A DNA stretch of 64,000 bases from NCBI RefSeq assembly GCF_905475395.1, contig NC_058338.1, positions 4,341,001 to 4,405,000 of the forward strand, in the 5' to 3' direction. Both the position numbers and the translations under genes were made by a program. Below the pieces are notes generated by a model. That model ran no database searches. It was not told the origin of the DNA and was given only the letters and a program-made list of their open reading frames with translations. This document shows, one piece after another, positions 10,626-26,170 of the stretch. The stretch comes from Chrysoperla carnea. Taxonomy: Eukaryota; Arthropoda; Insecta; Neuroptera; Chrysopidae. Numbering within the stretch: the stretch's first letter is position 1; every line of letters starts with the position of its first letter.

Positions 10626-12335
10626 CAACTATTATTTTACAAAAATGTTTAAATACAAGCTCCTACATTTCTCGGGAGTGATTTCTTGAATCGTTTCCCT
10701 GATTATCAGTTCAAAATGGTCTACATTTCTAAACGATCATTAACATTCCTATCCAATTTTCTCAATTTTTGGACATTCTGTACATTCGATATCAAAAGTG
10801 AATAACGGAATGTTAATATTTTCGAAAGCAGGGATTTATATATTTCGAAAATCAAAGCAGATATCGAAAAATTTTAATCTTATTTTTCGTCTACATTCAT
10901 GAAGTTATAAAAAAATTCATTATCAAAGTTGAAAGTAAGGTATAAATTACTTCAACCACTAGTCTAAACTTGCCTCAGCGCTCGTACTACCTTAATGGTG
11001 TTTCTTTTTGTGTAACGCCTCAACAACCTTAAGTCGGCCAATCTTTTTTTTTTTAAATTTTCTCATCGTTGCAAATATATAAAATCTCTGACTTAATCTA
11101 TATAGACTTTTGTTTCAAAGATAAATTTTTCATTCCGATTAGTAAGCAAAAATCAAAATAAAAACTTTTTTTATAATAGTTATTATTATAATTTATCAAA
11201 TAATAAATACAAAAAAATTTATGACATAAGTTTTATTTATTTTATCTGACCCCTAAATTTATTTTTAGTTTTTTGTTATTATTGCATTTTAAAATAAATC
11301 AATGATATTTTAATGACATAAGTAAGAAGTTCTTAAAACGATCGGACTATTTAAAAACCTCAACCGAGGCCAGGCATAAGACCATAAGACCATGACATTA
11401 AAGTCACCTTTAAAATGAGTACCTTAAATTACAAAAATATTATTTTTTGGCCAATCTAAGGACGTTTCAAACCAAGCGCTGCACGTCGTCCTATGCATAG
11501 TATCATTATTTTTTTAAATTTTAACCATATCCCCGGTTCTATTGGTCGTATCAAGACGAATTAAATAAAGAAATATTTGGTTTTTCACGTAGAATAAATT
11601 GGCATGAAATTGTTACTAAATAGTCTAGCAGCTATGGCCGTATAAACAATTAATTTGTTAATAACAAATTTCTCAACCCCCTCCCCCCCTGGAGTGACGA
11701 GCAAATTGAAAATTCGGATTTAGCGGGTTAAAATACGTCGAAATACACTCCTTGTTCGGTGGGACCTGTAAATGCATACGATACCCATTCAGAGCCTACA
11801 CTAGAGACCATAGATAAAATAATAGTAATATCTTTGCCAGAGACTATATCAGTAAACTTTACCGACATATTCTCTGGCCTACACTACATTCAGAATTGTA
11901 TCCAAACAATATGCTAATAAAATATAACGAATATAACATGATCTTCTATTCTATTCACAAAGGCTTGTCTGTTATATTAGAAAAACAAGAAAATAGAAAA
12001 GTTATTTCTCATTTTAACTTTTGTTTTTTCTTCAATATTTATTTCCTAATATGTTCAAACATTGTTGAATTTTGTAAGAAAAAATGCATATTAATTACGA
12101 ACATTATTTTCCGTCTAGTTTTTAGTTTGTAAATCTAATCTAATTAACAAAGTTTTCGAAATTTAAGCATTCAAAAAACGCGCCATTATTTGAATATTTT
12201 TAAGGTTATACAATTATTTGACTAACGTGAACTACGTATAAAATAGAATATCCAACTTCATGTTGTAAATCGTATGACAAGCAGTTAAACAACCTTTCAT
12301 AAAAGTTTTGATATTGTACAAGTCATCGTTTAATC
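10626..12335. other. Intergenic, with a fragment of repeat family E (about 10780-10930)
   Basis: Around 10780-10930 is a self-complementary block containing ATATCGAAAAATTTTAATCT and CGTCTACATTCATGAAGTTA, matching the inverse of sequence at 54.0-54.2 kb. The rest is AT-rich. The last 100 bp should hold the Rpt3 promoter and 5' UTR, but I see no clear TATA box. The 78-codon frame at 11896-12132 is not convincing. Confidence 0.5.
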
Positions 12336-14803
<2,468 letters not shown>

Positions 14804-17800
14804 AAAAATTCACCGATTTTTAATATTAGTTTTTTTCTTTTCTTATTTGCGCATAATAATTAACTTTTGTCTATAAGTTTTTTAATTAAAAAATTATGGA
14901 AAAGAATGTTTACATTGTAAGGTAGTTTGTATTCTCTAACGTTTGAAAACAAAAATATAACCTAAAATGTATATGTTTAAATGTTTTTTTTTTCTTCGGA
15001 AAACCTAGAACCTGTCGCAGTTTGTGATAATCAGTTTCAGAACAGCTGGAAATTTACGTACAACCGCATCTTTTTTTTCTACCCCCCATTGGTTTGTTCT
15101 ACCCCCAAAGACACGTTTGATAGTTTAGTAAAATTGGAAAAAATTGTGGTTCAGGCTGTATTTAATATAGAGAAAATTTAAGGTGTTTCAATACCAAAAC
15201 GAAAGTGTTTTCAGGAGTAGGATTCATTTTTAGAAAACGTTTTATCCACAGATTAAAGTTTTTCATTGAAAACAGATCTGCAATTCCCTGACAATTTTTA
15301 CTATTTTAGTTCTCTGAAGGTGTCTTACTTCAGGTGGCTCCACACGACAGATTATATGTTAAAAAATAGTTTACTCTACGTGTCTTACTCCAGGGGGCTT
15401 TTTGAATAACATTTCATTTTCAGTAGAGTTGCCTATCTATTTATGTAATAAACTAGAATCTGTGGTTTTGTCCGTCTTTTCAGGAAAAACTGAAGCATTG
15501 ACTGCAAAATTTGACTCTTCCTGACATCTATTGGCGACGAAATAAAGTACATTACCGGGACATACAATTTCTTATTTGTGTGGAGACATTTTTAATGACT
15601 TTTAATAACTCGTAAATTTAGTAAAAAATATATATTTTATTCCTTTTGTTTTTCATATTCTCATAAAATCACAATCATTTTCTTTTAACTAACCATGATA
15701 GAATAAAGTTTTGTGTTATTCTAACATCGTGCTAACATCATTTTTGACATCAAACTTTTTATAAATTTTTTTGTATTTCAAAATAAAAATTTTATCAAAT
15801 ATGTGTATTTTTTAATACAATTTTATCAATCCAAAATATTATTCATATTGAAAATGTTAATTTAAATATCACGTTAAATATTCAAGTTGAAAAATATGTC
15901 ACTTTTTGCCCCATTTCTCTCATTCAATGACCATACATCGGGATATATGGTACCTTTTCTTCTGGTCATATCCCTTCTTTTTTCGCGGACAAGGCTTAAA
16001 GATCAAAATAGTTTTCACATTATGTATGTTTGTCCTTGTCTGTTGCCAGATTCCTTTTCTTAGATAGTTTTTTAACACTAAGATGTCAATGCCACGAGTA
16101 AAAAATTGTAAACCATATTTGTTCGAGTCAGCTAATTTTTTCATTGAATGGAAAGACAAAAGATGTCGCTTATAACAGCACTTACACCGTTAAATATAGC
16201 TAACATATATAGTTCTTTTTTCTGCTAGATAGAGTATTTTTTAGCATTAAAGTCTCTTTAGAACAGTGTGTGAGGCAAGGAATGACAACAGGCAGGGGCA
16301 ATCATATATGATGACGTAGGAACTATTTAAGAAAATTATCATAAATTTCTGATTTTAGTTAAAGAATTATAAATAAATTAACATTTCTAATATCAATTTT
16401 TCTTTCGGTTCTGTTTTTTTACAAAAAAGTATAAGTATTCAAAAGTATTACAAATTTTTTTTTCTAAAATATTGCCCAATTTTATAAACCTTATATACAA
16501 AACCATAAAATCGAACTACTGCCCTATTATATTTTTTCCTATGGTCCCAATTTTCTATCGATCTAAAAGTAGTTGTGTTTAAAATCTTATGTATACACTG
16601 ATAGGTAATAAAATTTGTATTTCTCTTTTATTGCCATTTATTGATACTTATACTTTTACCCAAATTTAAATTTAGGAATCAATTTCCTAGAATTTCTTTT
16701 AATATTAATTAAATTTTTGTGTATTTCTTATAAATTTTCTTAAAAATTATTACTATTTTCCACAAGATATTATTATCTATTCCGGATTGTGGCCAACTGA
16801 TTGCGTTCCAAAATAAAATCGATAGGTTAGCTCTAATAACGGAATACTTAATTTTTTTTTAGTCTTAAATTCAATCGTAGATTCGACATGCCGTAGTCGT
16901 TTTAATCTCTTTACACATTGCGTATCATTCAAAGACAACTTCTTTGTTCAAAACAACGGTGAATTTAGACTTAGGCACAGGAGGGACAACATTTAAGGAG
17001 CGCCGAAATTAGAAAAGTAAATTGTATATATTTTATTACAAAAAAAGAGCGCTTTGTGATGCTTTGGGCCTAGGGATGATACCCTACCATCAAATCCGGT
17101 ACTAGGTCGAAACATTCCTTTCATATTGAAAATATTCTTGAAAGTTATACCCTCGAATAATTATCAAACCAGTCAGTTCAAGGTTCAATGTTACATAAAA
17201 ATATGGAAAATAATAATAATAATTGATATTTTATAATAATCATTTTTACAAATAATTGATTTATATAAAAAGTACTTTTTATAATAATTGCTAATAAAAA
17301 TATTAATTTTTTAAATATTTAGAATTGATTTTACTACACGTTATTTAATATTTAGAATTGATTTTACTACACTTTATTTGAATTATATAATCCACCATTT
17401 TTTGTAAATTTTTTACTATTCTTACCGTATATATATATTTTTTTTATACAATGTGTTTACATTTTATTAAGACAAATAAAATTTCCTGTACTTTTATAAT
17501 ATATGTATATTTTTTGTTTGTACACATTATTTTTTTAAATATATTGCTGAACTATTTATTAAAAATTCTTTCATAAGATATGATTGGTGTTTTTTCTTTA
17601 ATTTATACAGAATGGCCCGTAATAACTATTTTTAGGTTTCAAGAGTAACAAATTTTCAACTTCCATCTTCTGTGCAGTCTATCTTAACAACGAATCGTAG
17701 GATTTCATTTTGTTCACCATGACTAAATAGAGACTTTCATGCCCCTTCAAATAAGGTATCACAAAGTAGGAAGTGCCATTTAAAATTTCAAAGTTGGGGT

Positions 17801-19830
17801 GGCTAGAGACTAAGGGACGAAACCTAGAATTGTCTAGGTATCATTTTTGAACTTCCTCCTCGATATCTAAATCGACGTGTTGTCACAATAATCATATCAG
17901 GTCAAGAGCTATTAAGGGTGGATACTTTTGAAATGAACCCACTGTATATCCATTTCTGAATGTTTAGGCACCTAATTTTTAAAAAATTCCACACGAAATT
18001 CTAAGAAATGATATTTATCACTCATGATAGTAATAAATAGTTATTTGTTCGCACCCTGTATATGTATATATGTTTTTTCTTCTTCTTAATCTAAATTAGT
18101 TTCTATATAATTTTTTGTTTTTTTAAATAAGATAACAATATTTGTATTTTTAAGGTAATATAAAATAATATGTATATAATTATATAAATATATTTGCATG
18201 TAATTAACGGTATCATAAAATTTATACTGACCAACAAACAAAACAAAAAATAATAATAATAATTAATAATAATAAACAATATTATATTTAATATATTCTT
18301 AAAAATTAATAAAATATTATTTTTTAATATAAACATAATTCTTTTAAGGTTTTTGTGAAACCAATTATTATTTTGAAAGTGAATTCCAAAAGTAACTAGT
18401 GTACGTTTAATTTTTGGAAGCTGTCATTTTCCAAATTGTAAACAGGGAATAACAATATTGGACCCTGGATACTGAATAGTAAATCAAGTTTTAGGGCGAA
18501 ATAAAACGATACTACTGACGGGGATTGAAAAAGTATGCCGGGAAAAAGCCTTCTTTCGTCATCTCATTTTAACTTGCATCGTTTAACTTTCTTTTTCTGA
18601 TTCAAATTACCATAGACTAGATTAATTTAGATTTCAATCCTTTTACCTAAAATAAAACTCTATATTTTATCATCTTTGGCCAAGTTTATATAATACTCCT
18701 TTTCTTTTTTTCTTTTCTTTATATCGTTGCCACTAGTCTGCCTGCAAAGTTAGAAATCGATTTAAAATTTTTTCTGCAGACACACAGACAACAAGTTAAA
18801 AAAAAGGCAGTAAAAATAACTTAACTGTTTAGAATATTGTACAATCTCAATAATTTTGTGATGTTCGATGATCCCATGCCCATCTGTGGTGTATTAGAAT
18901 AATGGAATTTCTACACATGTTGTTTGTACCTACAGTAACCTTTACAGAGTGTTTGAGCCTAAAAATTTCTATTTTCTCCAAAAAAAAGTATTCATTTTAT
19001 TCTAAAATAATTTTTTGGCAGAAAATGGGTTGCATTCAAAGAGAACACATAGGTACTATAATTTCCACAAACCCGGTTGCAGAATACTTCTATTTAAGGC
19101 AATATTCTGGTCTAGAAATTTTTAAAGGTAAATATTTTCGGAGTTACAGCGAATTTTCTGGTAACGAAGTTCGAATTGATCGCTCTGTACTGCCAGCTAC
19201 TGCTGCTTCAAAAGAAGGCAAAACAACTCGGCTAGCAGAAATAGCTTTGTAAGAAATTACATATGAATTAGAAGAAAGATGTTTGAGCATAGACCAGAAT
19301 ACCCCCTTCCTTAAGAGTTTCAATTTACATTAAAAAAATAATTTCAAATTGGAAAAGATTAATAGAGCCCTAGAATAGGAACTATAAGGCCACAATTGAT
19401 TTAAATAAAATAAAATTCTAACCACACTAAACCTAGATATCACTATCTTTTCTCTCAAATCAAGTCCAAAATTATTATACAAAAATATTTAGACTAGACA
19501 CCTTATTACCTACAAAAATAACAATTATTTACAGTTAACATTCCCTAAACTTTACGTTATCGACCCTTCAATAACGAAAAACATCGACATCCAATCCCCT
19601 TATATAGAATTATTATTGAAATTAACAATTTTTATTTCTGGCATAGCAAAATCACTTTTGGAAAACTCTTTCTCTAATCGATGAAAATTATAATTTTCAT
19701 CATAATCATAAAATCCCTTAATCTAAATTTGTAACAATAAATATTTTGATTAATGATATTAATTAAATTAATATAAAAAAACGAATAAACATTTTTGTTT
19801 TAAGTAAAACATATTATTCTATTTTATTTA
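14804..19830. other. Intergenic, no gene recognised; one dispersed repeat at 15440-15600
   Basis: Sequence following the Rpt3 stop is AT-rich 3' UTR and intergenic. A block at 15440-15600 (GACTCTTCCTGACATCTATT, then GAAATAAAGTACATTACCGG) recurs at about 58955-59060 with GAAATAAAGTACATTAGCGG, so it is a dispersed repeat. About 17200-18360 is extremely AT-rich with runs of TAA and AAT. Open frames at 15920-16159 (minus) and 18902-19252 (plus) lack any recognisable domain, so no gene is called. Confidence 0.5.
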
Positions 19831-19836
19831 GGGGTC

Positions 19837-20075
19837 GAAATTACGCTGAGCCTGAATGTCTCACTGTCAATTTATGAGAGTCTTCTTCATCTTCATCTTC
19901 AAAAAGGTTCGTTTCCATAATGCCACAAGTCAAAAATACATTTGTTGAAAGTGAACTAGTGACTTTTTTAAAAGTGGGTTTTATACTTGTGAGTAGTACA
20001 CGTTTAAAAAATAAGCTAGTGTAGCGCCACTTTCTCATAAATTGACAGTGACCCATTCAGGCTTCCGTACGAAAT
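19837..20075. mobile_element. MITE family M1, copy 1 (palindromic, diverged)
   Basis: Inverted ends: GAGCCTGAATGTCTCACTGT on the left and CCCATTCAGGCTTCCGTAC on the right, each joined to a block reading TCAATTTATGAG or its complement. The interior has GTGAGTAGTACACG and CTAGTGTAGCGCC blocks. These match, inverted, the fuller copy at 49.9 kb. The left end is altered compared with that copy. It is non-coding and non-autonomous. Confidence 0.75.
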
Positions 20076-21735
20076 AATTATTATTTGAATAATCAAAAAT
20101 ATACGATATTATTTAAATATAAATATATATAAAGGTAGATTTTAATAAAATAGAATAAAAACTTGTTCTTTGCACGAATTGGCTAGCTTTCATTAAATCT
20201 CACACATAATCTTTAATAAACTTTGGTACATTCATGAAAAATAATTAAGGCTACTTACACGTATCAAATATGGTATTATTTATATCATTTTATCAACATC
20301 AGGCATCAGTTTTGTTTTTCTTTCAATTGGAGTTTATTCTTATCTGAAAATTTATGTTAACTGATATTTTACACGATTTTAAAAACATTCTATCAGTTTG
20401 TTACCGATGTTTGTTTCTTGTTACCAAACTTTGATCTTTATTCGGAAAATATATTATCTATTTTAAGAGATAATCAGTCTGTAAGAACTCAACGACGATT
20501 TCGTAAATCTCAATCGCAAGGAAGAACTTTATCTCTTAAAACTTTCGAACAACAGCAAATGAAACTTCAGATTGCGTTCGTGTATTTCAATAGATTGAAA
20601 ACTAAGCGATTGAAGTAAGAAAATTTTCGGCCTCGAAGGGAATATGATGTTTCTATAAAATCGTGTAATATAAGTTTTAGCATAACTATTAAAATTGACA
20701 ACATTTAAAAATTGTTTAAATTAAAACTTGTTTTCGTTATTACAACAAATAAAATTGTAAATATTTCCAAACTTAATATCCAATATACTTATTACGTATA
20801 CGATAAAATCGTCTAAACACTCTAAACCTCTCCAAAGTAAAACAAATTCTTTAAAAAGGCCATAAAATTTATAATCTATGCATGAAATACTCCCACAACT
20901 AGCACCCAGCTATTTGCTAGAATGAATCCCCTATTTTGAAACATAATTTTTTTATAGTGGTAACTATTAGTTAAATATAAAATTTTTTATTTGTTGTAAT
21001 AAATCCTTTTTTTAAAACCTTAATAAAATAAATATAGTCCAAGGTTTTACATATAACTTAAATTAGGTTATTTCTTGTAGCATATTATTTGGCATCATTT
21101 TTACTTCACAATTCTTACAGATATGTTACTAAGTCACTAAGAAATATAGCTTTTTGTTTATCAACTTCGAGCAGATCAGTCTATTTATTTGAGAGTCGGT
21201 TGTTGAGGAAGAAATACGTAGGTATTCATATAATAAGATATGTCCTTACTAGTTTAATCACTGAGACTTGAATATTAGGCAATAGTTCCCTTTCTCATTC
21301 TAACTATCGAACTATGTTTTAGCTTGAGAATTATGAAAGAGAAAAACAATGTAATACACCCAACTTTTTTTTAAATGGTCCTCGACACTCTCTTGAAGTA
21401 GCACAAAGTCGAGCGAGAAACGAGAATGTGATATTTGTAGTGTTTCGACTGTCCTCGCTTCGCCTTGTCCGACTTCGTTAAAAAGACGGTTTTTTGGACG
21501 CGATTCAGGCACCTAGACAAATACACACGAACTTTATCTCCACATTATTGTGATTACTTTTGTAGTTCAATAACTATTTTGGATTATATCAAAGAGTATA
21601 AGATAGAGGAGAAGGAGAAGGAGAGGAGCTCCCATTACTGACAATGTTAAAAAAGAGTTTACCGAACGCCTCTAGTGATTGTGTCCAGTTGTAAACGCTC
21701 TACACTTCCATAATTTTGTTTAAAAAAAATTCTGT
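20076..21735. other. Intergenic, no gene recognised
   Basis: AT-rich sequence. A 66-codon plus frame at 20418-20618 is rich in Arg, Gln and Ser but has no ATG at its head and no recognisable motif. A 66-codon minus frame at 21312-21512 is likewise unsupported. I see no RNA gene or repeat here. Confidence 0.45.
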
Positions 21736-21807
21736 TAGCCGAGCGTAGTTTCGATCTATGGACCTTTGGGTTATGGGTCCTGCAGCCTTTCCCTAAGCCA
21801 CTATGCT
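21736..21807 (-). pseudogene. Initiator tRNA-Met-like pseudogene (CAT anticodon) or tRNA-derived SINE head
   Basis: On the minus strand a 72-nt segment begins AGCATAGTGGC and ends GCTCGGCTA. It contains CCCATAACCC around a CAT anticodon, then AGGTCC and ATCGAAAC. The length, the CCCATAA loop and the GATCGAAA T-loop all match eukaryotic initiator tRNA-Met. However, the acceptor stem has two mismatches and the anticodon stem has three, so it should not fold as a working tRNA. No Pol III run of T directly follows. It is either a decayed gene copy or the head of a tRNA-derived short interspersed element. Confidence 0.7.
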
Positions 21808-22214
21808 CTGTGTAATACTATCGTAATAACATCTACTGATTCTTTTGTAAATACAGTACACAAATACCAGATTGCATTCGTGCCTGTATACGCGACCTTC
21901 TTCTCCGCTAACTTATAAATTTTTGGTTTATATAATCACATCGCGCTCGAACAAACCGCATATGATGCCCTTAAATCCTCGAAAGAGTTGGGTGTATTTT
22001 TTATAGAAATTTTTATTGTCTAAATCTTTCTTTCTTTGGAAGAATTATGAATTTGTTTTTAAATTAATCTAATGAAGGGGAGTTCGTGTACTTCGACGAT
22101 AAGCATCGAAATCAAGTGTTAAAAAGAAATTTTATCTATTTGTTCTAAGCCAGCCTTGAAGTAAATTATTGGTACAGGACATTTTAAGTAAGAAATAACC
22201 TAGTTAGTATATAT

Positions 22215-22540
22215 CGGATTTTCCATTTTCGATGTTATTTTAAAAGGTACCGATCGCCATTAGAATGTCATGCATTTTGATATGTGGAAAGTAAAAAAGG
22301 CCTGGTTAACGAAAATGGTGAAATATTTGAATGGTTTTGAAATTGAAAAATCTCTCATAAAGCAGACGTAATTTCAAACCGTAGATGATCTGAAACTAAA
22401 TATCATTGATGCTTTTCAAGAGATAAGTGTGGAAATGTGTCTCGCCATTTTTGTTAACCGGGATGTTTTTACCAGTCACTTGTCCACAATACATGACCTT
22501 CTAGTACAAAACATCAACGACATCGAAAATGGAACACCCA
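22215..22540. mobile_element. Foldback element F1 (about 320 bp, diverged palindrome)
   Basis: The left arm begins TTCCATTTTCGATGTT (22221-22236) and the right arm ends ACATCGAAAATGGAA (22520-22534). Inside, CCTGGTTAACGAAAATGG (22301-22318) pairs with CCATTTTTGTTAACCGGG (22445-22462). An AGAATGTCATGCATT block pairs with a TACATGACCTTCT block between them. The ordered matches along both arms show one long imperfect hairpin centred near 22375. It lies just downstream of the BBX stop and could be part of its 3' UTR. No coding sequence is seen. Confidence 0.7.
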
Positions 22541-22633
22541 TTTTCAAAAAACCTTGCATAAAGACCTAATATTTGGTAATATAAAAAACTTTTTGTGTAA
22601 AAATATGAGAGCACAATGGATTTATAAATTATG

Positions 22634-25067
22634 CTATGGAGGATTACCGCCTAATTTAACAGCAACTTCCGCCAATGTTGCCAAATTAAATAAATCTGGC
22701 GTTGTTGTGTGTACAGTTTGGGTTGTTGTTGTTGGTGGTGGCGGCGATGTTGCTACAACATGTGTAATACTTTCCTTACGTGCTTTCCGTTTCCGTGATC
22801 CAGTCACTGTTGAATGTGTATTGTTATTTGCCTCCATTTTATTATTATTTGTCGTGGCTATTTTATTATTATTATTATTATGAATAAATTGTGTCTTTGG
22901 TGTATGACTAATTTTTTTACGTTTTTTATTCTCTTTTTTCTTTTGTTGAAATTTCTCTAAACTTAAACTTGGTAACGCTTCAATTTTCTCATCTAAATTA
23001 AAATCAGCAGCACGAAACATTTTTTTTGTAATACTATCATCCGATGCACCAGAATGTGTACGTTGTCGTGGAGATTCATCGTCAGTATGTTGCTGCTCCT
23101 CCGTGATATTCTTATTAGCCGTTCGATCAGATAGTTTTTGTATTGTACAATTTAAGTTTACGTTGTACGATAATTGATGATGATAATGACTATGATCATC
23201 TTCTTCAAGGTCACCTGGTGATTTATTTTTAATTAGATATGAAGGAGATCTCATTTGACTGGAAAACATCATTTTACTTTTTTTACTACGTTTATTTACT
23301 ACTAAACGACCTTCGGTCATAAATTCCGCATACCGTTTTCCCTTACATGATCTCCCCGATTTTCGTATTAAGTCAAGATTATTTTTTGGTATTTTTTCAA
23401 GGATATAGTCACTATCGTCCGAGTTACGCATACTATGCTCAACTATACGATCGATTAACTCCTGTTGCGTCATACTTTCAGTTGAATTTGGCACATCATC
23501 ATCAGCCCATAAATGTTTTTTATCATGTCTCGAAGATGTCTTAATTTTATGTAAGCGCTTTAATTTTCGGTCTTCCAAAGTTTGTGTGCTCGTTAACGCA
23601 TGATTACGTAAATTTGTAAATGGTGAGGAATTTTGAACTACAGGTGATTCTGAAGAAGTTGAATCTATTTCATTGACGTATCGTTTGCGAATTGGTTTTG
23701 GTGGTGACGGATCGCCATCGAATCGATCACGTTGAGGTTCGTTCATATTTTCGTTATTGATGGAATTATAGTTTGGATCGATCAATGAACTTAAATTACC
23801 TAATTGAGTTTCATCGGCTAATTTTCCTGGTGTAAAATCTGACATATTTAAATAACTATGCTCGGATTCTGAATGATTTTCGTAGCCATAATCAAAACCC
23901 ATGCTTGAATTTGGCCGTGAATAATTTCCAGGGCGTGTATTTAATGTTCTTAACGGTGGTGCTGGCAATTTGTACCATTTAAAATCGGGATTGGCATTGA
24001 AGAAAGCGTCTTTATACTGAAATAAATAGGAAGAAGTATAATTAAAACAAATTAATCCCTAATTAGGTTGTTGCAAAAGTTTTGTGCGTTTTAATGTCAT
24101 GTTAATGAACTCACTGTTCGACGTTGGTTTGCGATGAGCCCGGAGTGGTCAACCTAAAATAATTTAGAGCGTAGGTTTGAGGACCCTGGTAAAGACTGAT
24201 CAATCACAAACGGTGCTTGGGATGGCGGGAGAATTGTTAATGGTTTAGAAACGTATTGGAAAGAACAAAAAGATTTTCTGATACTTCTGAGACTTTATAA
24301 TGGTTTACTAAACGACGAATCAAAACTGATTAAGTCTTGGAACGAGTTAAAAATTTTCATCTCAAATAGAGTTATGGCATGGAATAATTAGGACTTTAAG
24401 GCCTCGATTATTTTATTGAAATTAATTTAAATTAAAAAAACATTCTTACTTGTTTAGCTAACGCTGTATAACATGCTTTATCATCTTCCTCCAAACCAGC
24501 CCACCATTCTCCCAAAATCTTTGTAACACCACGATTCTCTAACGTTGGATATTTTTCCCGGACAACAGCACGATGCCGTTTACAAAATATTAAAAAGGCA
24601 TTCATTGGTCGTCTAGCATGATGTGATGGTTCTAACGATTGTAAATTCTGTTGAACATTTGTTTCTGATAAATTATCACTTTGCGATTCAGATTCATCAA
24701 TTACTGATGATTTATTCTGATCATCATCTTCCATTTTATCTTCGTCCTCCATTTTATCATCATAATTTACTTCGTTATTATTATTTGTTTCTGTTGGTGC
24801 GCCTGTATTTTCAAAATCATCATCGTACGGACATTTTGTAGTATCTTTGGTTTGGTATGCTTGGAATGTGATTGAAATATTGTTATTTTTGAAATCATGC
24901 ATTTCATGTTTACGCTCCTGAGGCGTTAATATGCGTTGATGTTGTTGTTGAGTGTAATTTTCGTTTAATAATTTCATTTGTTGTATGTTTTTTAGAATAT
25001 GTTCATTTGATGTATGATGTATTTCAGCCATTTTGGTTGTGGTCACATTATTCATGTGTTTATTTAC
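22634..25067 (-). CDS. bbx: HMG-box transcription factor Bobby sox / BBX (main exons)
   Basis: Two exons are certain: 25067-24450 and 24016-22634, joined in phase 0 across a 433-bp GT-AG intron that splits the HMG box after LAKQ. From ATG 25055 the protein has 662 residues; with the likely first exon at 34488-34505 it has 672. The HMG box starts RRPMNAFLIFCKRHR and continues YKDAFFNANPDFKWYKLPAP in the second exon. The KLPAPPLRTL extension is characteristic of BBX rather than of Sox or TCF proteins. BBX is a nuclear DNA-binding factor. The N-terminal part is rich in Asn, Gln and Asp/Glu. The C-terminal part holds basic Lys/Arg clusters (KKENKKRKK, GSRKRKARKE), Asn and Thr homopolymers, and a conserved-looking FNLATLAEVAVKLGG end before TAG. 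Exon 24450-25067 opens with an acceptor (TTTTACAG) and has no stop before ATG 25055, so translation may start upstream. Confidence 0.93.
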
Positions 25068-25509
25068 CTGTAAAAATAAAACATAATGATTAAGGTGATT
25101 GTAAACCTACAGTATTTTTAAAAAGTTTTGGTTGATTGCACGGTACATACATATAAACCAATTAAATGCTTTGTAGTCAAATAATGTGTTATTTTAGCTT
25201 TACAATACCACATAACTACAAAAATATATAATATATTGTGTGCAAGTGCTGCTTATAAATTTGATAATATAGATATCGCTCTTCAATCATCAATACTCTA
25301 ACTATACTCGTCTCTATTCACCACATGATGGATCTTCGATGAACTCATAATTAAATTAAAATTTTGCGTAACCTGATAACGGGTTTATTTTATTGCTACC
25401 GCGGCGCTGAGATTTTAAAATTATTCTCGGATAAAGAAATTAAATCAAACTTTTTTGATCATTCTGTACAATAGAAATGTCAAAAATAAATCCTTTGTAA
25501 AAACAAAGA

Positions 25510-25830
25510 ATGAAAATTATTTACATTTTTACAATAATTTTTATTAGTTTATGTATATTTTTAGGAACTCTTGTTTTTGGAAAATTCACCAAGCAAGGAA
25601 AAGTCACACCACAAGTACAAGCAAATATATTTTCAGCTCTTTTAAATCTCTATGATGACATATTGCATGATATTAGAGGTTGGCAATTCCTAAATATTCC
25701 AGGACGTTTTTTGGAATTCGGAAATCATGTAAGGAGAAGAGTTCTACCAGTATGGTTAGGGGGTGCAAGTCCTCCTCAAACCAAGAAAAAGAAAAATGTC
25801 AGATTTTGGCAAAGAGTAAATGTGATTTAG
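25510..25830 (+). CDS. Putative small secreted protein, 106 residues, unknown function
   Basis: A single open frame runs from ATG 25510 to TAG 25830. The first 24 residues (MKIIYIFTIIFISLCIFLGT and on to VFG) form a strong signal peptide or N-terminal anchor. The remaining 80 or so residues are moderately basic, with an amphipathic middle (NIFSALLNLYDDILHDIRGW) and a Lys-rich tail (TKKKKNVRFWQR). It has no cysteine after the signal region and no motif I recognise. A good donor (GTAAGG at 25729) inside the frame leaves room for splicing. If the BBX first exon at 34.5 kb is correct, this gene is nested in BBX intron 1 on the opposite strand. The signal peptide and length argue for a real gene, but there is no homology support. 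Confidence 0.5.
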   Translation: MKIIYIFTIIFISLCIFLGTLVFGKFTKQGKVTPQVQANIFSALLNLYDDILHDIRGWQFLNIPGRFLEFGNHVRRRVLPVWLGGASPPQTKKKKNVRFWQRVNVI

Positions 25831-25839
25831 TATTATGTG

Positions 25840-26170
25840 TTATGCAGTTTTTTTGTAAGAAAATGAAATAATTTTTTTAAATAGATTTTCTCCCGCAAAC
25901 TATTTATGTGGTCATTTATTTATAATTTGTAAGAAATAGTGTGTACATCCATGTTAACTGGTGTCTGCATTTTAAAATAATCCTTTCGCGGGATTGGCAG
26001 TTTCCTAGGAAGTAAAACTTGGTTGAGTAGACGCCGTGTTTCTTGAAGTGTTTTAGGTCTCTGATTATGAATATGTGCGTCGATTTTACGTAAAGAGGTT
26101 CTTGCAGAAACTGCCCTGCGCTGTTATAATTCCAAATCGGTAAAAATCTATTGTATTTGTGTTACACGTA
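25840..26170. other. Intronic or intergenic sequence, nothing recognised
   Basis: About 330 bp between the putative secreted-peptide gene and satellite array B. Probable 3' UTR of the former at the start; no repeat or exon seen. Confidence 0.4.

Noticed and set aside
18902-19252. A 116-codon plus-strand frame as a gene
   Set aside because: No domain, signal peptide or splice context that I recognise; its length is compatible with chance in this sequence.
21736-21807. A functional initiator tRNA gene
   Set aside because: Multiple mismatches in the acceptor and anticodon stems and no direct Pol III terminator.
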